Shown: positions 24,719 through 34,120 of the stretch, piece by piece
Numbering within the stretch: position 1 is the stretch's first letter
Layout: the number at the start of each line of letters is the position of its first letter
Source of the DNA: Photobacterium sp. TY1-4
Lineage (GTDB): Bacteria; Pseudomonadota; Gammaproteobacteria; Enterobacterales; Vibrionaceae
DNA length: 64,000 nucleotides
NCBI RefSeq assembly: GCF_025398175.1
Contig: NZ_CP099735.1
Coordinates: 1,240,001-1,304,000 of the forward strand
Direction: 5' to 3'
Notes under the pieces: generated by a model
Databases searched by the model: none
Seen by the model: the letters and a program-made list of their open reading frames with translations, nothing else
Told to the model about the DNA's origin: nothing
Position numbers and translations under genes: made by a program

Positions 24719-27550
24719 TTAAAAGCGGCTCACAATCGAGAAATAGACCTTGTCTTCACCCAAGTTGCTATCCAACCCCCGGGCATAGCCGAGAGTGACC
24801 GGCAAGGTCAGCTGATAACCGAGTTTGGCTTCGAGCGTCAGCTCGGCCCCGACACCGGTCAGCTGCTTCTTACTGCTGCCGCTGTCCCAGGCAGCGCCGG
24901 AATCCACAAACAGGTTTCCGGAAATATCCCCCAGCCCCACCGGATAGAGGGACCAGTTGCGTTCAACCCGGGCCAGCCAGGTTTCCAACGCCAGACGCTG
25001 AGTCGCATAACGATGACCCACCTGAACACTTTCGTCATACCCGCGCAGCGCCTGGGTATCCCGGCCAAATAAGTACGCTTCCTCGAACAGGTCATTGCCG
25101 CCAAGGCGGAATCGCTTGGCCTCATCGTCGGCATAACCTGCCGCCAACCGGGCGGTCACAGTCGTGCGTCCCGGCAGATCCCAGGTTCCCTGCCACCGGG
25201 CCTGATACTTCTGGCCTTCAAAGTCACTGTCCAGCAAGTCATTGGTTTCCGCTACCAGATCAATCGCGTGGCCCCAGCCAACCCCGGGGACATTCAAATA
25301 GGCTTCCCGGTTATCAAACGTCAGTGCCAGACCGGTCAGGGTTTCATTGCGATCCCGGTACGGGCCCGCAAAGTCCGGTTGAGAAATCAGTTTTTCTTTA
25401 TCCAGCACCACCCCGGCATGCAGGCTGAGCTGATCTTCAAACGCATTCCAGAGATGATCCCGTTGCACCAACAACTCATCTTCACGGGTGATTCGGTAAT
25501 CGCTGCGCATCCCCTGGGTCAGCTTGTCGAAATCATGACTCCGGCTATAAGAGAACAACCAACGATTGTCGTATTGGTAGATTGCATTGAGATCGCCCAG
25601 TTCATTATCGACATCCCACGCCGCCAGCACCTGATAGGTATGGCGGCCCAGTGCATCGGAACCGAATGTCTGCGCCCCGAGCAGGGTTTTCATGTCATCG
25701 ATGGCAACCACCGGCAGCCAGTTGCGCGGACGCAGGGTTGACCAGGGAGAGTAATCACTAACTTCCTCCTTCGCGGCAGGCGCTGTCACTGCCGGCGGAT
25801 AGTCATACCGCCCTTGCTGGGCGTCTATCGAAAACTCAGACAGTGCGGTTGGCGTCGTCAAGTATCGCAGCTGATAGCCGTCCGACGTGTAAGCCTGGTA
25901 GACCAGACCATGTCCGGGCTGCCACACCGGCCGAAACGCCCCGCCCACTTCGCGGGTCCATTGCGTGACCTGACCGCTGTCGGGCGCCAAAACATAAATA
26001 TTGAAAACCCCGTCATAATCGGCACTGAACATCACGCGGCCGTCCGGCAGATAGTGCGGACTATTCTCGGCGGCCCGGGTATCGGTCAGCGCTTCCCAGC
26101 GTTGCGTGGTCAAATCGAAGCGCTCCAGGTTCCAGCCCTGCAGCGGCCGTTTCACCGCCGCCACCAGCGCACGGCCATCCGGTGCAATGTCAAAAGTGCC
26201 CAGCACCGTCTCCGGCTCTCCGCGCCAGATCCGGCTCGGTTTCGGATCCGGTGAAGACGCATCCGCATCAAGCCGCCAGAGTTCGCTGATCCCGGTCACT
26301 TTGCGACTGGCGATCAGCTGTTGGCCATTTGGCAACCAGTGCATTTCCCGAAAACGCTGACGCTCAGTCAGCTGCTGCCATGCCTCATCCCGAAATAAGA
26401 ACAGATCGTTGTAGCTTCTGCCGTCGGCATAGTCGATCCGCCGCGAAGCCAGCAGCCCCCCTTGGGAGTGAACATCTAAAGCGGTGACTTGCGAGCGGGC
26501 CGTCAGCCTCTGCCAATCACCTTCCGGCGTGGCATGCAGCATGATCTCAGGCCGGTCGTCACCATTGTTGCGATTAACGAGCAGCCCGTCGTCGCTGGCA
26601 GTCACCACCTGCAGGAAAGGCGTCAGTTGCAGATCCTGCCCGGTGACGGCCTGCTGTCTGAGCTGGGCCAGTTGCGGCGAAAACTGCGTTGTCATCTGTT
26701 GCTGAAAGTCTTGCCACAAGGCATCAAAACTCACTCCGAACGAGGTCCGGGCGGTGCGATTGAGCAAGAAATAGGGAATGATCTGACGACTGTAGGATTG
26801 CAGAAAATGCTGCACTTTCTGCTCGCCATAGGTTTGATTGAGATACTGGACAAAGTAAGCGCCATACAGATACTGATAGCCTAGCGGCCATTCCCGATCG
26901 GCCACCACGACCTGATTGAGATCTTTGATCTCACCACCCGCCACTTCCATCCGCATTTTCATCGCATACTGGCTGCTTTGCAGGCGACCATAACCCAGCG
27001 TTTCACTGGTTTCGAGATACACCGCCAGCCCTTCCAGCAGCATGGACGGCGTCAGCGCATGCGGAAACAGTAGTCCCTGACGGCCGAAAATGTTCTGCAG
27101 GATTTCCGGCGTCCCTTCCGCCATTTCCATGTGCATGACATGGGCAAACTCATGGCGGATCAGCATATGCAGCCAATCGTCACTGGTGGCCAGATCGCCG
27201 CCGTCTTCCGGTGGACTCATGAACAAACGCATTTGGGCAAACGGCAACGGCGTCGCCCAGCCATTGGAGACATCAAAGTCATCCACCATTACGATTTCAG
27301 TCCGCTCGCCCGGCGCTGACTGAAAATACGGCAGCTGATCCTGGCGGACCTGCTCGGCAATATCGAGCACCTTGGCGGCGCTTTGCTGATGACCGTCGAC
27401 GAAATGGACGGTGAAATGTTCAGATTGCTGGCTGTACCACTGCGTGCCCGGCGTATCCCAGGCCACCGGCTGCGCATTGACCGCTCCGGAAACCAGCCCT
27501 GCGGCGACCAAGCCCCCGAGCAATGTGCGTTGAAGTCTCTTTCCTGACAT
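24719..27550 (-). CDS. Outer-membrane metalloprotease-propeller-barrel protein
   Basis: This 943-residue three-part protein is predicted at the cell surface or outer membrane. A signal peptide (to about VNAQ) precedes a gluzincin-type peptidase region with HEFAH (zinc His and catalytic Glu, ~133-137) and a downstream LLEGLAVYLE carrying a likely third ligand. The middle (~300-620) has repeated beta-propeller motifs of the TolB/WD40-like type (DGRALVAAV, LPDGRVMFSADYDG). The C-terminal third resembles the BamA/surface-antigen barrel and ends in ...YFSIVSRF with terminal Phe. ATG 27550 is chosen over the upstream in-frame start because it begins the signal peptide. The substrate is unknown. Confidence 0.75.
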   Translation of the reverse strand: MSGKRLQRTLLGGLVAAGLVSGAVNAQPVAWDTPGTQWYSQQSEHFTVHFVDGHQQSAAKVLDIAEQVRQDQLPYFQSAPGERTEIVMVDDFDVSNGWATPLPFAQMRLFMSPPEDGGDLATSDDWLHMLIRHEFAHVMHMEMAEGTPEILQNIFGRQGLLFPHALTPSMLLEGLAVYLETSETLGYGRLQSSQYAMKMRMEVAGGEIKDLNQVVVADREWPLGYQYLYGAYFVQYLNQTYGEQKVQHFLQSYSRQIIPYFLLNRTARTSFGVSFDALWQDFQQQMTTQFSPQLAQLRQQAVTGQDLQLTPFLQVVTASDDGLLVNRNNGDDRPEIMLHATPEGDWQRLTARSQVTALDVHSQGGLLASRRIDYADGRSYNDLFLFRDEAWQQLTERQRFREMHWLPNGQQLIASRKVTGISELWRLDADASSPDPKPSRIWRGEPETVLGTFDIAPDGRALVAAVKRPLQGWNLERFDLTTQRWEALTDTRAAENSPHYLPDGRVMFSADYDGVFNIYVLAPDSGQVTQWTREVGGAFRPVWQPGHGLVYQAYTSDGYQLRYLTTPTALSEFSIDAQQGRYDYPPAVTAPAAKEEVSDYSPWSTLRPRNWLPVVAIDDMKTLLGAQTFGSDALGRHTYQVLAAWDVDNELGDLNAIYQYDNRWLFSYSRSHDFDKLTQGMRSDYRITREDELLVQRDHLWNAFEDQLSLHAGVVLDKEKLISQPDFAGPYRDRNETLTGLALTFDNREAYLNVPGVGWGHAIDLVAETNDLLDSDFEGQKYQARWQGTWDLPGRTTVTARLAAGYADDEAKRFRLGGNDLFEEAYLFGRDTQALRGYDESVQVGHRYATQRLALETWLARVERNWSLYPVGLGDISGNLFVDSGAAWDSGSSKKQLTGVGAELTLEAKLGYQLTLPVTLGYARGLDSNLGEDKVYFSIVSRF

Positions 27551-27656
27551 GTGTATATGACCCTGATTGGTAATGCACACAGGTTACCAAGGATCGCAGA
27601 TAAAAACACCGTTTTATATCAACGCGCTGCACAATTTCTCGCACGCAGCCGGTGCG

Positions 27657-28142
27657 TCATTCCGCCGTAAATTCCCGCCGGTAAAAATCTGTCGTGGCAT
27701 GCTTCGGATTCGGCTTGAAATAGCGCCAGTCCCAACGCTGATAATGCTTCACCGCCCGTGTATTGGTGCGGCTCACGGACAGCAAAGCCCCTTCGCATCC
27801 CTGTCGTTTTAGGGTATTCGCGATAAAGGCTTGCGCGAGATCTGCAATGCCCTGCCCGCGGCACGCAGGGATCAGATAGATCAGGTGGACATAGCCGTAC
27901 CCGGCCACATCGGAAAAAGCCCGAAATTCCAGCTGACCGATGATTTGTTCACCCTGCCATAGGTGAATATAAAACCAATCTGGTTGAGTCAGCCGCTGCT
28001 GCATTCGTGCTTGATAGCCAATCACCGACTGCGCATAGCCATCATCGGTGCCGAAGCTGCACACATAGGAATCCAGCCTGAAGTCGTGGCACGTTTGAAA
28101 GTCACGCGGGAGCTCTATGGGTCGAAAATGAATCTCCGTCAT
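27657..28142 (-). CDS. GNAT-family N-acetyltransferase
   Basis: This 161-residue GNAT protein has the acetyl-CoA loop motif PACRGQGIADLAQAFI (~93-108) and a C-terminal SVSRTNTRAVKHYQRWDWRYF segment typical of motif B. Substrate is unknown. It is the last of three consecutive GNAT genes on this strand. Confidence 0.8.
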   Translation of the reverse strand: MTEIHFRPIELPRDFQTCHDFRLDSYVCSFGTDDGYAQSVIGYQARMQQRLTQPDWFYIHLWQGEQIIGQLEFRAFSDVAGYGYVHLIYLIPACRGQGIADLAQAFIANTLKRQGCEGALLSVSRTNTRAVKHYQRWDWRYFKPNPKHATTDFYRREFTAE

Positions 28143-28211
28143 TCGCTTAATCCGTTACAAACTTGGGGAAAAAAGCCGGGCACGCCGCTCAGGGCAGCCC
28201 AGTTTGAGGGG

Positions 28212-28718
28212 TTAAAGCTGCTTATAGAAATAGACCGTCGCTTCGAGCTGACCAGACGAGCTACGAGCGAAATCCGGAATCTGGCCGGCTTCGGTATAGC
28301 CGATTTTCCGATACAGCGCGGAGGCAACATCCCCCAAACGGGTATCCAGAACCAGCAAAGACAACCCCATATCCTGACTGACCTGCTCCATCCGGGCCAT
28401 CAGCTTTTTGCTGATCCCGCGTCCGCGGGCGGAGGTTTTCACCATCAGTTTTTCGACCTCGCCTCGGTGCGAGCCATTGGCTTTGGAGCACAGCGAGAGC
28501 TGCACCGCGCCGAGGATTTGCTCATTTTCAATAGCAACAAATAACCGGCGGGCGCCGGATTGCAGATCCGCCGCCACGCCTTGCCAGTAGGCGCTGATTT
28601 CAGCCGAATCAACCGGGGTTAAAAAGCCGACCGACGCGCCGCTTTCAATGCAGTCGGTTAATAGTGACGCCAGCGCCGTTTCTCGATGGCCGATGGAGGC
28701 GATTTCTATGATTTCCAA
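28212..28718 (-). CDS. GNAT-family N-acetyltransferase
   Basis: This 168-residue GNAT protein carries VEKLMVKTSARGRGISKKLMARME (~90-113), the canonical RGRGIG-type acetyl-CoA loop. It ends with ASALYRKIGYTEAGQIP and YFYKQL, as in many small-molecule acetyltransferases. The start is a TTG at 28718 with AAGGA 7 nt upstream; no better in-frame ATG exists. Substrate is unknown. Confidence 0.8.
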   Translation of the reverse strand: MEIIEIASIGHRETALASLLTDCIESGASVGFLTPVDSAEISAYWQGVAADLQSGARRLFVAIENEQILGAVQLSLCSKANGSHRGEVEKLMVKTSARGRGISKKLMARMEQVSQDMGLSLLVLDTRLGDVASALYRKIGYTEAGQIPDFARSSSGQLEATVYFYKQL

Positions 28719-28817
28719 ATTATCTTCCTTGTGTTTTTTATAAAACCGACGAGGCTCCCGGCAGCTACATCCCCTGCTGAGGGAAGAGCATTCGAGAAAG
28801 TTCCTGACTGAGGTGTG

Positions 28818-29297
28818 TCAGGCCAGAGGAAAGACCAACACGATTTCTCCGTCATCCTGAGAGCGGGACATATCCGCCACAAATCCTGATTTTTCATAGG
28901 CCCGGCGGGCACTATGATTATGCGGATACACCGTCAGCACCAGTTGACTCACCCCGAGCTGATTGGCAGCAACATCCTTGGCCTGCGACAACAAACCAAC
29001 ACCGATGCCTCGCCCCTGACAATGGGCTCTCACATACATCTGGATAATTTGTGCGCTCTCCTGGGCGATCGTCACTAAACCGCACAAGCCAACCAGTTCC
29101 TGCCCGTGAAACGCACCCAGCATGACCTTGGTCGGGTCCTGCTCAGCAATGCGCTGTTCAAAAAACAGTTGCGGTAAGGCGTGTTGTTCTGCGTAAATCG
29201 CGCCAAAGTTCTCCGGGTATAACTTCAGGCTTTCTAACCGGATCTGCCGGTAGGCCTGACAATCTGCAGGCTGCAATCGCCGGTATTGGATCTTCAT
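28818..29297 (-). CDS. GNAT-family N-acetyltransferase
   Basis: This 159-residue GNAT protein has the acetyl-CoA loop MYVRAHCQGRGIGVGLLSQA (~83-102) and NHSARRAYEKSGFVADM towards the C-terminus. ATG 29297 is chosen because AAGGA lies close upstream; an in-frame start at 29318 is less likely. It is first in the run of three. The three GNATs are not obviously near-identical, so they are probably not recent duplicates. Confidence 0.8.
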   Translation of the reverse strand: MKIQYRRLQPADCQAYRQIRLESLKLYPENFGAIYAEQHALPQLFFEQRIAEQDPTKVMLGAFHGQELVGLCGLVTIAQESAQIIQMYVRAHCQGRGIGVGLLSQAKDVAANQLGVSQLVLTVYPHNHSARRAYEKSGFVADMSRSQDDGEIVLVFPLA

Positions 29298-29590
29298 CTT
29301 TCCTTGCTCTCCCTGCAAACCATGCGCTCAGATAAAACCTTATGCACAAATAGCATGCTAATGCCTTGTTAAGCAATGAGAAATTCAACCACACCGGATA
29401 ACTCTTGTTGGACAGACAGAGCGTCAGCGCCGTTTCGCCCGCTCCTGCTCGGGTCGGTTGGTATTGAGTAACAGATCTTCAAAAAACTCAGGAAGTCATC
29501 AGCCACCGCCAAGATCCCCTCCACCACCCGATGTTGCGCCTGCAGGCACTGCCCGAGATGATGACTCTTCATCTGCGCTGGCATATTCAG

Positions 29591-29630
29591 TGTGGCGGAG
29601 TGCTTGGGTATAGGGGGATTTTCAAATCCC
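29591..29630 (-). other. Possible degenerate tRNA-Ser 3' fragment
   Basis: TGTGGCGGAG matches the first 10 bases of the other tRNA-Ser 3'-end copies (29689, 34984, 35162) in the same orientation. The following bases only loosely resemble the T arm. It may be an older attachment-site scar. Confidence 0.35.
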
Positions 29631-29661
29631 GAAAGCCATTCCAACACCCAAAAACGAAAAA

Positions 29662-29681
29662 CCCCAGCACAGTGGCTGGGG
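29662..29681 (-). terminator. Terminator adjoining the left tRNA-Ser fragment
   Basis: The stem CCCCAGC/GCTGGGG (29662-29668, 29675-29681) is followed on the minus strand by TTTTTCGTTTTT. It sits directly after the tRNA-Ser 3' fragment, the same order as at the intact tRNA. Confidence 0.8.
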
Positions 29682-29688
29682 CTTCAAA

Positions 29689-29717
29689 TGTGGCGGAGAG
29701 ATAGGGATTTGAACCCT
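29689..29717 (-). other. tRNA-Ser 3'-end fragment, candidate distal att site
   Basis: These 29 bp match the 3' end of the intact tRNA-Ser(UGA) at 35162-35190 with one mismatch, in the same orientation. They cover the acceptor 3' strand, CCA and part of the T arm. It is the expected footprint of site-specific integration into a tRNA gene, and marks the left end of the island. Confidence 0.75.
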
Positions 29718-29728
29718 CTAAACCATAT

Positions 29729-29761
29729 ACGGTAATCTCCTGCGCCACAGAAGATTACCGT
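29729..29761. repeat. Perfect 10-bp inverted repeat beside the att-like fragment
   Basis: ACGGTAATCT (29729-29738) and AGATTACCGT (29752-29761) flank a 13-nt spacer, 12 bp inside the left tRNA fragment. It could be a recombinase arm site or a terminator remnant. The remaining 29762-29925 holds nothing recognisable. Confidence 0.6.
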
Positions 29762-29925
29762 AAAACGTTCTATTTTACAGCATCTTGACTTATCCATCAG
29801 TATCGTACAGTGTCCCAGAAGGCCACATTTGATGGACACAAAAAAGGATGACGACAATCCCACTTCGAGCCATTTTCTAAAGAGCGGAAGAGGATGATCT
29901 CATTACAAAAAACCAATGAGGTTTA

Positions 29926-31029
29926 TCAAAAACAAGCAGCCTGATGATGTCGAACTGTTGATGCCTGCTTTTTACTAACATATTTAGAGGTCATGGCATA
30001 GAGCAACGACTTGTAGTTGACTTTAAATGACAGAACATCACCGACTCCGGTATTAGTCCCTGTTACATCCAGAATGAGGTGATCACTGCTGCTGCCAATG
30101 ATTTCTATCGAGCGATTGAGTGGGGTCAGATCCGCGACCGGAACATCCTGCTCTCCCAAGGCAACAATTGCTCTTTTGTGTATTCCCCGGTCGATGAAAA
30201 CAGGCTTTACACCAAAGGCATTCATCCCTAACGCCCCTCTGGGAATGGAACTTTTTTCTTTCAATTCAATCACTTCAGCCTGTAGCGTGAAAACGTCATT
30301 GTACATTCCAGGTATGTTTTTGCCATAGGCGCTCTCCCTTCCGAAAAATAGGGATTCACCCAGCCGAAGCTGGTTGATTCCTTTCGGTATTTTCTGCTCC
30401 ATTAGTAGCGGAAGAATGCTGGAATTACCGCCAGATATAATCGTAAGCGAATGGTTAAGCTCTCTTTCCACCTGCTGTTTTATGGCAGTCAGCTCCAGCA
30501 TGATTTCTTCGGAGGGAATAACTCCTCCGTAACAGGTCAGGTTGGTGCCAATGCCCGACCACTCGATATTGCTCTGTTTCAGTATAAACTGACCAACCTC
30601 GATGAGGTTCTCTGCCAATATCCCTTCGCGCAAATCGCCAAGCTCTATCATCACAATGATTTTGTGGTTTACCCCCAGAAGGCGTGCTTTATCTTGCAGT
30701 TTTTTAATTGTTTCAATTTCTGAAACTAGGCTGATATCTGCATATTTGACGACGTCTTCAGCTTCATGAATTCCTGGCAGGCGCAGCAACGTGGTCTGAC
30801 AGCTGTCAGATATTTCTTTGATACTTTTGAGATTTTCTATTCGGGAGTCAGCTAAGGACCGGCAACCGGTGTTGATCAGGGTCCTGATGATCTCAGTATC
30901 TCCACTGACCACTTTGGTGACGGGCACCCAGTCAATAGGGTATTCACTTTTGCTGCATAATTCGTCCAGGTAAGCTGCATTGTGTAATAGCTTGTCCTGA
31001 TCCCAGACAATTCTTGGAAGTTTAAGCAT
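29926..31029 (-). CDS. PLP-dependent ornithine/alanine racemase family enzyme
   Basis: This 367-residue fold-type III PLP enzyme of the alanine/ornithine racemase family interconverts L- and D-amino acids. The Schiff-base Lys is K39 in WVPVTKVVSGD. The barrel includes MIELGDLREG (~125) and an IISGGNSSILPLL phosphate-binding region (~195-208), followed by INQLRLGESLFFGRE. These segments are characteristic of Orr-type ornithine racemase and the related YhfX rather than of classical Alr. Neighbouring ornithine cyclodeaminase supports ornithine as substrate (inference). Base composition is more AT-rich than flanking core genes. Confidence 0.8.
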   Translation of the reverse strand: MLKLPRIVWDQDKLLHNAAYLDELCSKSEYPIDWVPVTKVVSGDTEIIRTLINTGCRSLADSRIENLKSIKEISDSCQTTLLRLPGIHEAEDVVKYADISLVSEIETIKKLQDKARLLGVNHKIIVMIELGDLREGILAENLIEVGQFILKQSNIEWSGIGTNLTCYGGVIPSEEIMLELTAIKQQVERELNHSLTIISGGNSSILPLLMEQKIPKGINQLRLGESLFFGRESAYGKNIPGMYNDVFTLQAEVIELKEKSSIPRGALGMNAFGVKPVFIDRGIHKRAIVALGEQDVPVADLTPLNRSIEIIGSSSDHLILDVTGTNTGVGDVLSFKVNYKSLLYAMTSKYVSKKQASTVRHHQAACF

Positions 31030-31089
31030 ATGTTATTCCTGTCATGCCAACGAGAGATGATAATTACGTCATGCATGCATAAAAAATAA

Positions 31090-31120
31090 GATGAGCAATC
31101 CACTCCATGAATTGCTCATC
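31090..31120 (-). terminator. Intrinsic terminator of the NhaC-type gene
   Basis: The perfect 10-bp stem GATGAGCAAT/ATTGCTCATC (31090-31099, 31111-31120) is followed on the minus strand by CTTATTTTTTATG. It separates the antiporter from the racemase gene, so the racemase probably has its own promoter. Confidence 0.85.
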
Positions 31121-31170
31121 AATTTTATGACCTAAAGTAAGCCATTAATTATCTGGCGTAACTATCAATG

Positions 31171-32625
31171 TCAGATATTAGTTTGCTGTATTTTCGGATC
31201 AACACCATCGCGTATTTCACTGTGACTGTGTGTTTCGTCATTGGTATTTTGCAGCTTAACGATGGAAAAACCGGTCAACGCAAAGATGATGGAGATCATG
31301 GGAACCACAAAGTTGAGTATTGCATAGGGAGCGTACTCAACGGCACCAACCCCAAGAGTAGCCAGGATAAAGACGCCGCAGGTATTCCAGGGAATAAACA
31401 CGGAGGTCAGGGTACCGCCATCTTCCAGTGCCCGGGACAGATTCTTAGAGTGCAGCCCCTTTTCCTGATAGGTACTGGCAAACATTCTGGCGGGCACGAC
31501 GACGGAGATATACTGCTCCGAACAGCTTGCGTTGGTCAGGAAGCAGGAAGAAATGGTGGTCGGGATCAGGCTTTTTGCCGACTTGGACGCGCTGATTATT
31601 TTTTCAACGATAGATTTCAGCATACCGGTGTTTTCCAGTATCCCTCCCAGAGTCATGGCGACAATGGTCATGGAGACCGTATACATCATGGACTCCAAGC
31701 CGCCCCGATTGAACAGACCGTCGACCATGTCGTTACCGGTTTCAATGCTGAAGCCGGTTTGCAGTGCTTTCACCGCTTCCGCCACAGAGCCACCCTGAAT
31801 GAAGATCTGGCTCAGAAAACCGAGCAAAATACCCGCGAATAAGGCTGGCAGGGCTGGTACCTTCCGGGTGACCAGAAAAATCACGAAGACTGGGATCAGC
31901 AATAGCCAGGGAGAAATGACAAAGTTGTCCTGCAATATGGCCATGGTGGTGCTGATTTGTTCAAACTCGACGTCGCCAGCAGAGAAGCTCTGGCCCAGAT
32001 ACCAGTATACGGTTAGAGCAATCAGCAGCCCGGGTACGGTGGTGTAGAGCATATGTTTAATATGCTCAAAAAGATCGGTGCCGGTTAGTCCCGCGGCCAG
32101 GTTGGTGGTATCGGACAAGGGAGACATCTTGTCCCCAAAATAAGCGCCGGATATCACGGCACCGGCAACCATAGGGGCGGGGATACCCATGCTGATACCA
32201 ATACCCATGCCAGCCACACCGATGGTACCCATGGTGGACCACGAACTACCGATGGCAATAGACACTACGGCACAGATAAGGGTAATGGAAACAAGAAACA
32301 GAGATGGAGAAAGTATTTGCAACCCGTAGTAAATCATGCTGGCGACAACGCCACCACCAATCCAAGCGCCAATGGCAACACCAACCAGCAGGATGATTAC
32401 GACGGCGGGGAGAGCCAGTTTGATGCCACTGTAGATGCTATCTTCTATGTGCTGCCACTTATAGCCATGTATCCAGGCGACCAGCGCTGCGGTCATGGTA
32501 CCAAATACAAGAGGTATATGTGGACTACCTTCAAATATGACAATGGTTACCAGCATGGCACCGACCATCAGGATGATCGGCAGAATTGCCATGGTGAAGG
32601 GTATTTTTGGAGTATCGTTGTTCAT
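31171..32625 (-). CDS. NhaC-family Na+/H+ antiporter-type permease
   Basis: This 484-residue inner-membrane transporter has about 12 helices. NhaC-family signatures include GVAIGAWIGGGVVASMIYYGL (~80-100), GSSWSTMGTIGVAGMGIG (~125-142) and GDKMSPLSDTTNLAAGL (~163-180). Some NhaC-type proteins carry amino acids or other solutes rather than only Na+/H+. Placed between an ornithine racemase and an ornithine cyclodeaminase, it may import ornithine or exchange it for a product (inference from context). It ends at its own terminator. Confidence 0.85.
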   Translation of the reverse strand: MNNDTPKIPFTMAILPIILMVGAMLVTIVIFEGSPHIPLVFGTMTAALVAWIHGYKWQHIEDSIYSGIKLALPAVVIILLVGVAIGAWIGGGVVASMIYYGLQILSPSLFLVSITLICAVVSIAIGSSWSTMGTIGVAGMGIGISMGIPAPMVAGAVISGAYFGDKMSPLSDTTNLAAGLTGTDLFEHIKHMLYTTVPGLLIALTVYWYLGQSFSAGDVEFEQISTTMAILQDNFVISPWLLLIPVFVIFLVTRKVPALPALFAGILLGFLSQIFIQGGSVAEAVKALQTGFSIETGNDMVDGLFNRGGLESMMYTVSMTIVAMTLGGILENTGMLKSIVEKIISASKSAKSLIPTTISSCFLTNASCSEQYISVVVPARMFASTYQEKGLHSKNLSRALEDGGTLTSVFIPWNTCGVFILATLGVGAVEYAPYAILNFVVPMISIIFALTGFSIVKLQNTNDETHSHSEIRDGVDPKIQQTNI

Positions 32626-32962
32626 AATCCCTCTTACTCTTGATTATTGAGTATAAATTTCACAAAGAATTGAATTGTGAAAATAGTTAAATCCATGTGA
32701 ACGAACGAGATTATTACATAACATTTAACAACTGTCTTTGTGTCCGCTAAAAAAATCAGCATCGACATTATTTTTTTCTTGAAGTGTGATTGATCTTTTA
32801 ATTTTATTAATTAGACGGATTCTGACTGGTGAGAATATTAATTAATAATACGGTTAAACGGACCCAAGGAATAATTCCCAGGGTCCAGTTGTTTTTAATA
32901 TCCAATGTGGTCGAAACTGAGTTGAGTTTTAGTGACCGGCTAAAGATTTTTTAATATTTTTA
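32626..32962. other. AT-rich spacer with a nested hairpin
   Basis: No gene is seen. A nested stem at 32860-32886 (GGACCC/GGGTCC enclosing GGAAT/ATTCC) lies downstream of the cyclodeaminase stop on the minus strand. It has only a weak U run and could attenuate transcription. The AT-rich remainder probably holds the promoter of the NhaC-type gene. Confidence 0.55.
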
Positions 32963-34009
32963 TTAAATAGCCTGCATTAATTCAACGTTCTCATCCTGAT
33001 ATAACAATGCATAAAGATCTTTTGAGTTGTCTGGTTGCGGAACCAAATCAATTAACTCACCCAAATTGTTTTGTTGGGAAATATCAAGCAGCAAGCGCAG
33101 CGCTGAGTAATCTTCTAATGCAAAACCGACCGAATCAAAGATTGTAATTTCCTCATCGGACGTTCTTCCTGGCTTAGTACCACTCAGGACTTCCCAAAAC
33201 TCGGTCACCTGGTGCTCTGCCGGCAATTGCTGAATATCACCCTCAATACGGCTTTGAGGCTCAAACTCAACAAATATTCTGCCTTGTGTCAGAACATCCA
33301 TGTGTAGCTCGGTTTTTCCGGGGCAGTCTCCCCCCACAGCGTTGATATGCACACCGGGCGCCACCATGTCCGGGGTCAAAATGGTCGCTAGACGTTTGTC
33401 TGCGGTAACAGTAGTGATGATATCGACATTCTTGACCGCTTCTTTCGCCGAATCACAGATGGTGATGGTCAGACCTTCCACTTTGCGAAGGTTACGCTTG
33501 AGTTTTTCACTTGCCAGCGGATCAACGTCAAAACAGCGTATTTCTTCGATCCCCAGCAGCTTATGGAAGGCCAGCGCCTGAAACTCGCTTTGAGAACCAT
33601 TGCCAATCAGGGCCATGGTACGGGAGTTTTTTCTGGCCAGTTTTTTTGCGACCATCACCGAGGTGGCGGCCGTGCGCAGGGCTGTGGTCAGTGTCAGCTC
33701 GGAAAGCAGAACCGGATAACCGGTGTCGACATCAGCCAGCACACCAAATGCCATGACCGTCAGCATACCTTTCTCGGTGTTGGCTGGATGACCATTCACA
33801 TATTTGAAAGAATATTGCTGAGCATCGGCAACTGGCATCAGTTCAATTACGCCGATGTCGCTGTGAGCTGCCAGCCTGGCCGATTTGTCAAAATCTTTCC
33901 AGCGGAGGAAGTCCTGCTCGATAAACGTCACTAGTTTTTCCATGAATTTATCTGCACCTACAGCACCTACATGCCGGCTAAGGCAATCAACATCAATAAA
34001 TCGGGTCAT
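32963..34009 (-). CDS. ocd: Ornithine cyclodeaminase
   Basis: This 348-residue enzyme of the ornithine cyclodeaminase/mu-crystallin family converts L-ornithine to L-proline and ammonia with a bound NAD+. Visible signatures: substrate-binding MTVMAFGVLADVDTGYPVLLSE (~83-104), LTTALRTAATSVMVAKKL (~107-124), the dinucleotide motif ALIGNGSQSEFQALA (~133-147) and HINAVGGDCPGKTEL (~220-234). The last segment, with GGDCPGKTEL, is typical of true cyclodeaminases rather than alanine dehydrogenase homologues. It is divergent from the Lrp-type regulator, with two palindromes between them. Confidence 0.88.
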   Translation of the reverse strand: MTRFIDVDCLSRHVGAVGADKFMEKLVTFIEQDFLRWKDFDKSARLAAHSDIGVIELMPVADAQQYSFKYVNGHPANTEKGMLTVMAFGVLADVDTGYPVLLSELTLTTALRTAATSVMVAKKLARKNSRTMALIGNGSQSEFQALAFHKLLGIEEIRCFDVDPLASEKLKRNLRKVEGLTITICDSAKEAVKNVDIITTVTADKRLATILTPDMVAPGVHINAVGGDCPGKTELHMDVLTQGRIFVEFEPQSRIEGDIQQLPAEHQVTEFWEVLSGTKPGRTSDEEITIFDSVGFALEDYSALRLLLDISQQNNLGELIDLVPQPDNSKDLYALLYQDENVELMQAI

Positions 34010-34087
34010 CCTTTCCTCACAACAAGTACGTTTTTGATAGCGTCATTATCGTGGGTGGCAATGCTAAATAATAGACACGAAATGTAG

Positions 34088-34120
34088 CTAATTTGATAAA
34101 TTAGTTATCACAATGATAAC
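34088..34120. promoter_or_regulatory. Two adjoining palindromes, candidate Lrp-type operators
   Basis: CTAATTT-gat-AAATTAG (34088-34104) and GTTATCA-caa-TGATAAC (34104-34120) are perfect 7-3-7 palindromes sharing one base. They lie in the 155-bp region between the divergent cyclodeaminase and regulator genes. Confidence 0.7.

Larger units (their letters stand above)
29319..29688. other. Gene-poor stretch left of the island
   Basis: No convincing gene is present. A 92-codon minus-strand frame (29369-29647) crosses the tRNA-like fragment and has no family resemblance. A hairpin terminator lies at the right end. Confidence 0.5.

Noticed and set aside
29369..29647. 92-codon minus-strand frame left of the island
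   Set aside because: No family features; its start overlaps the tRNA-like fragment and no good ribosome-binding site is seen.
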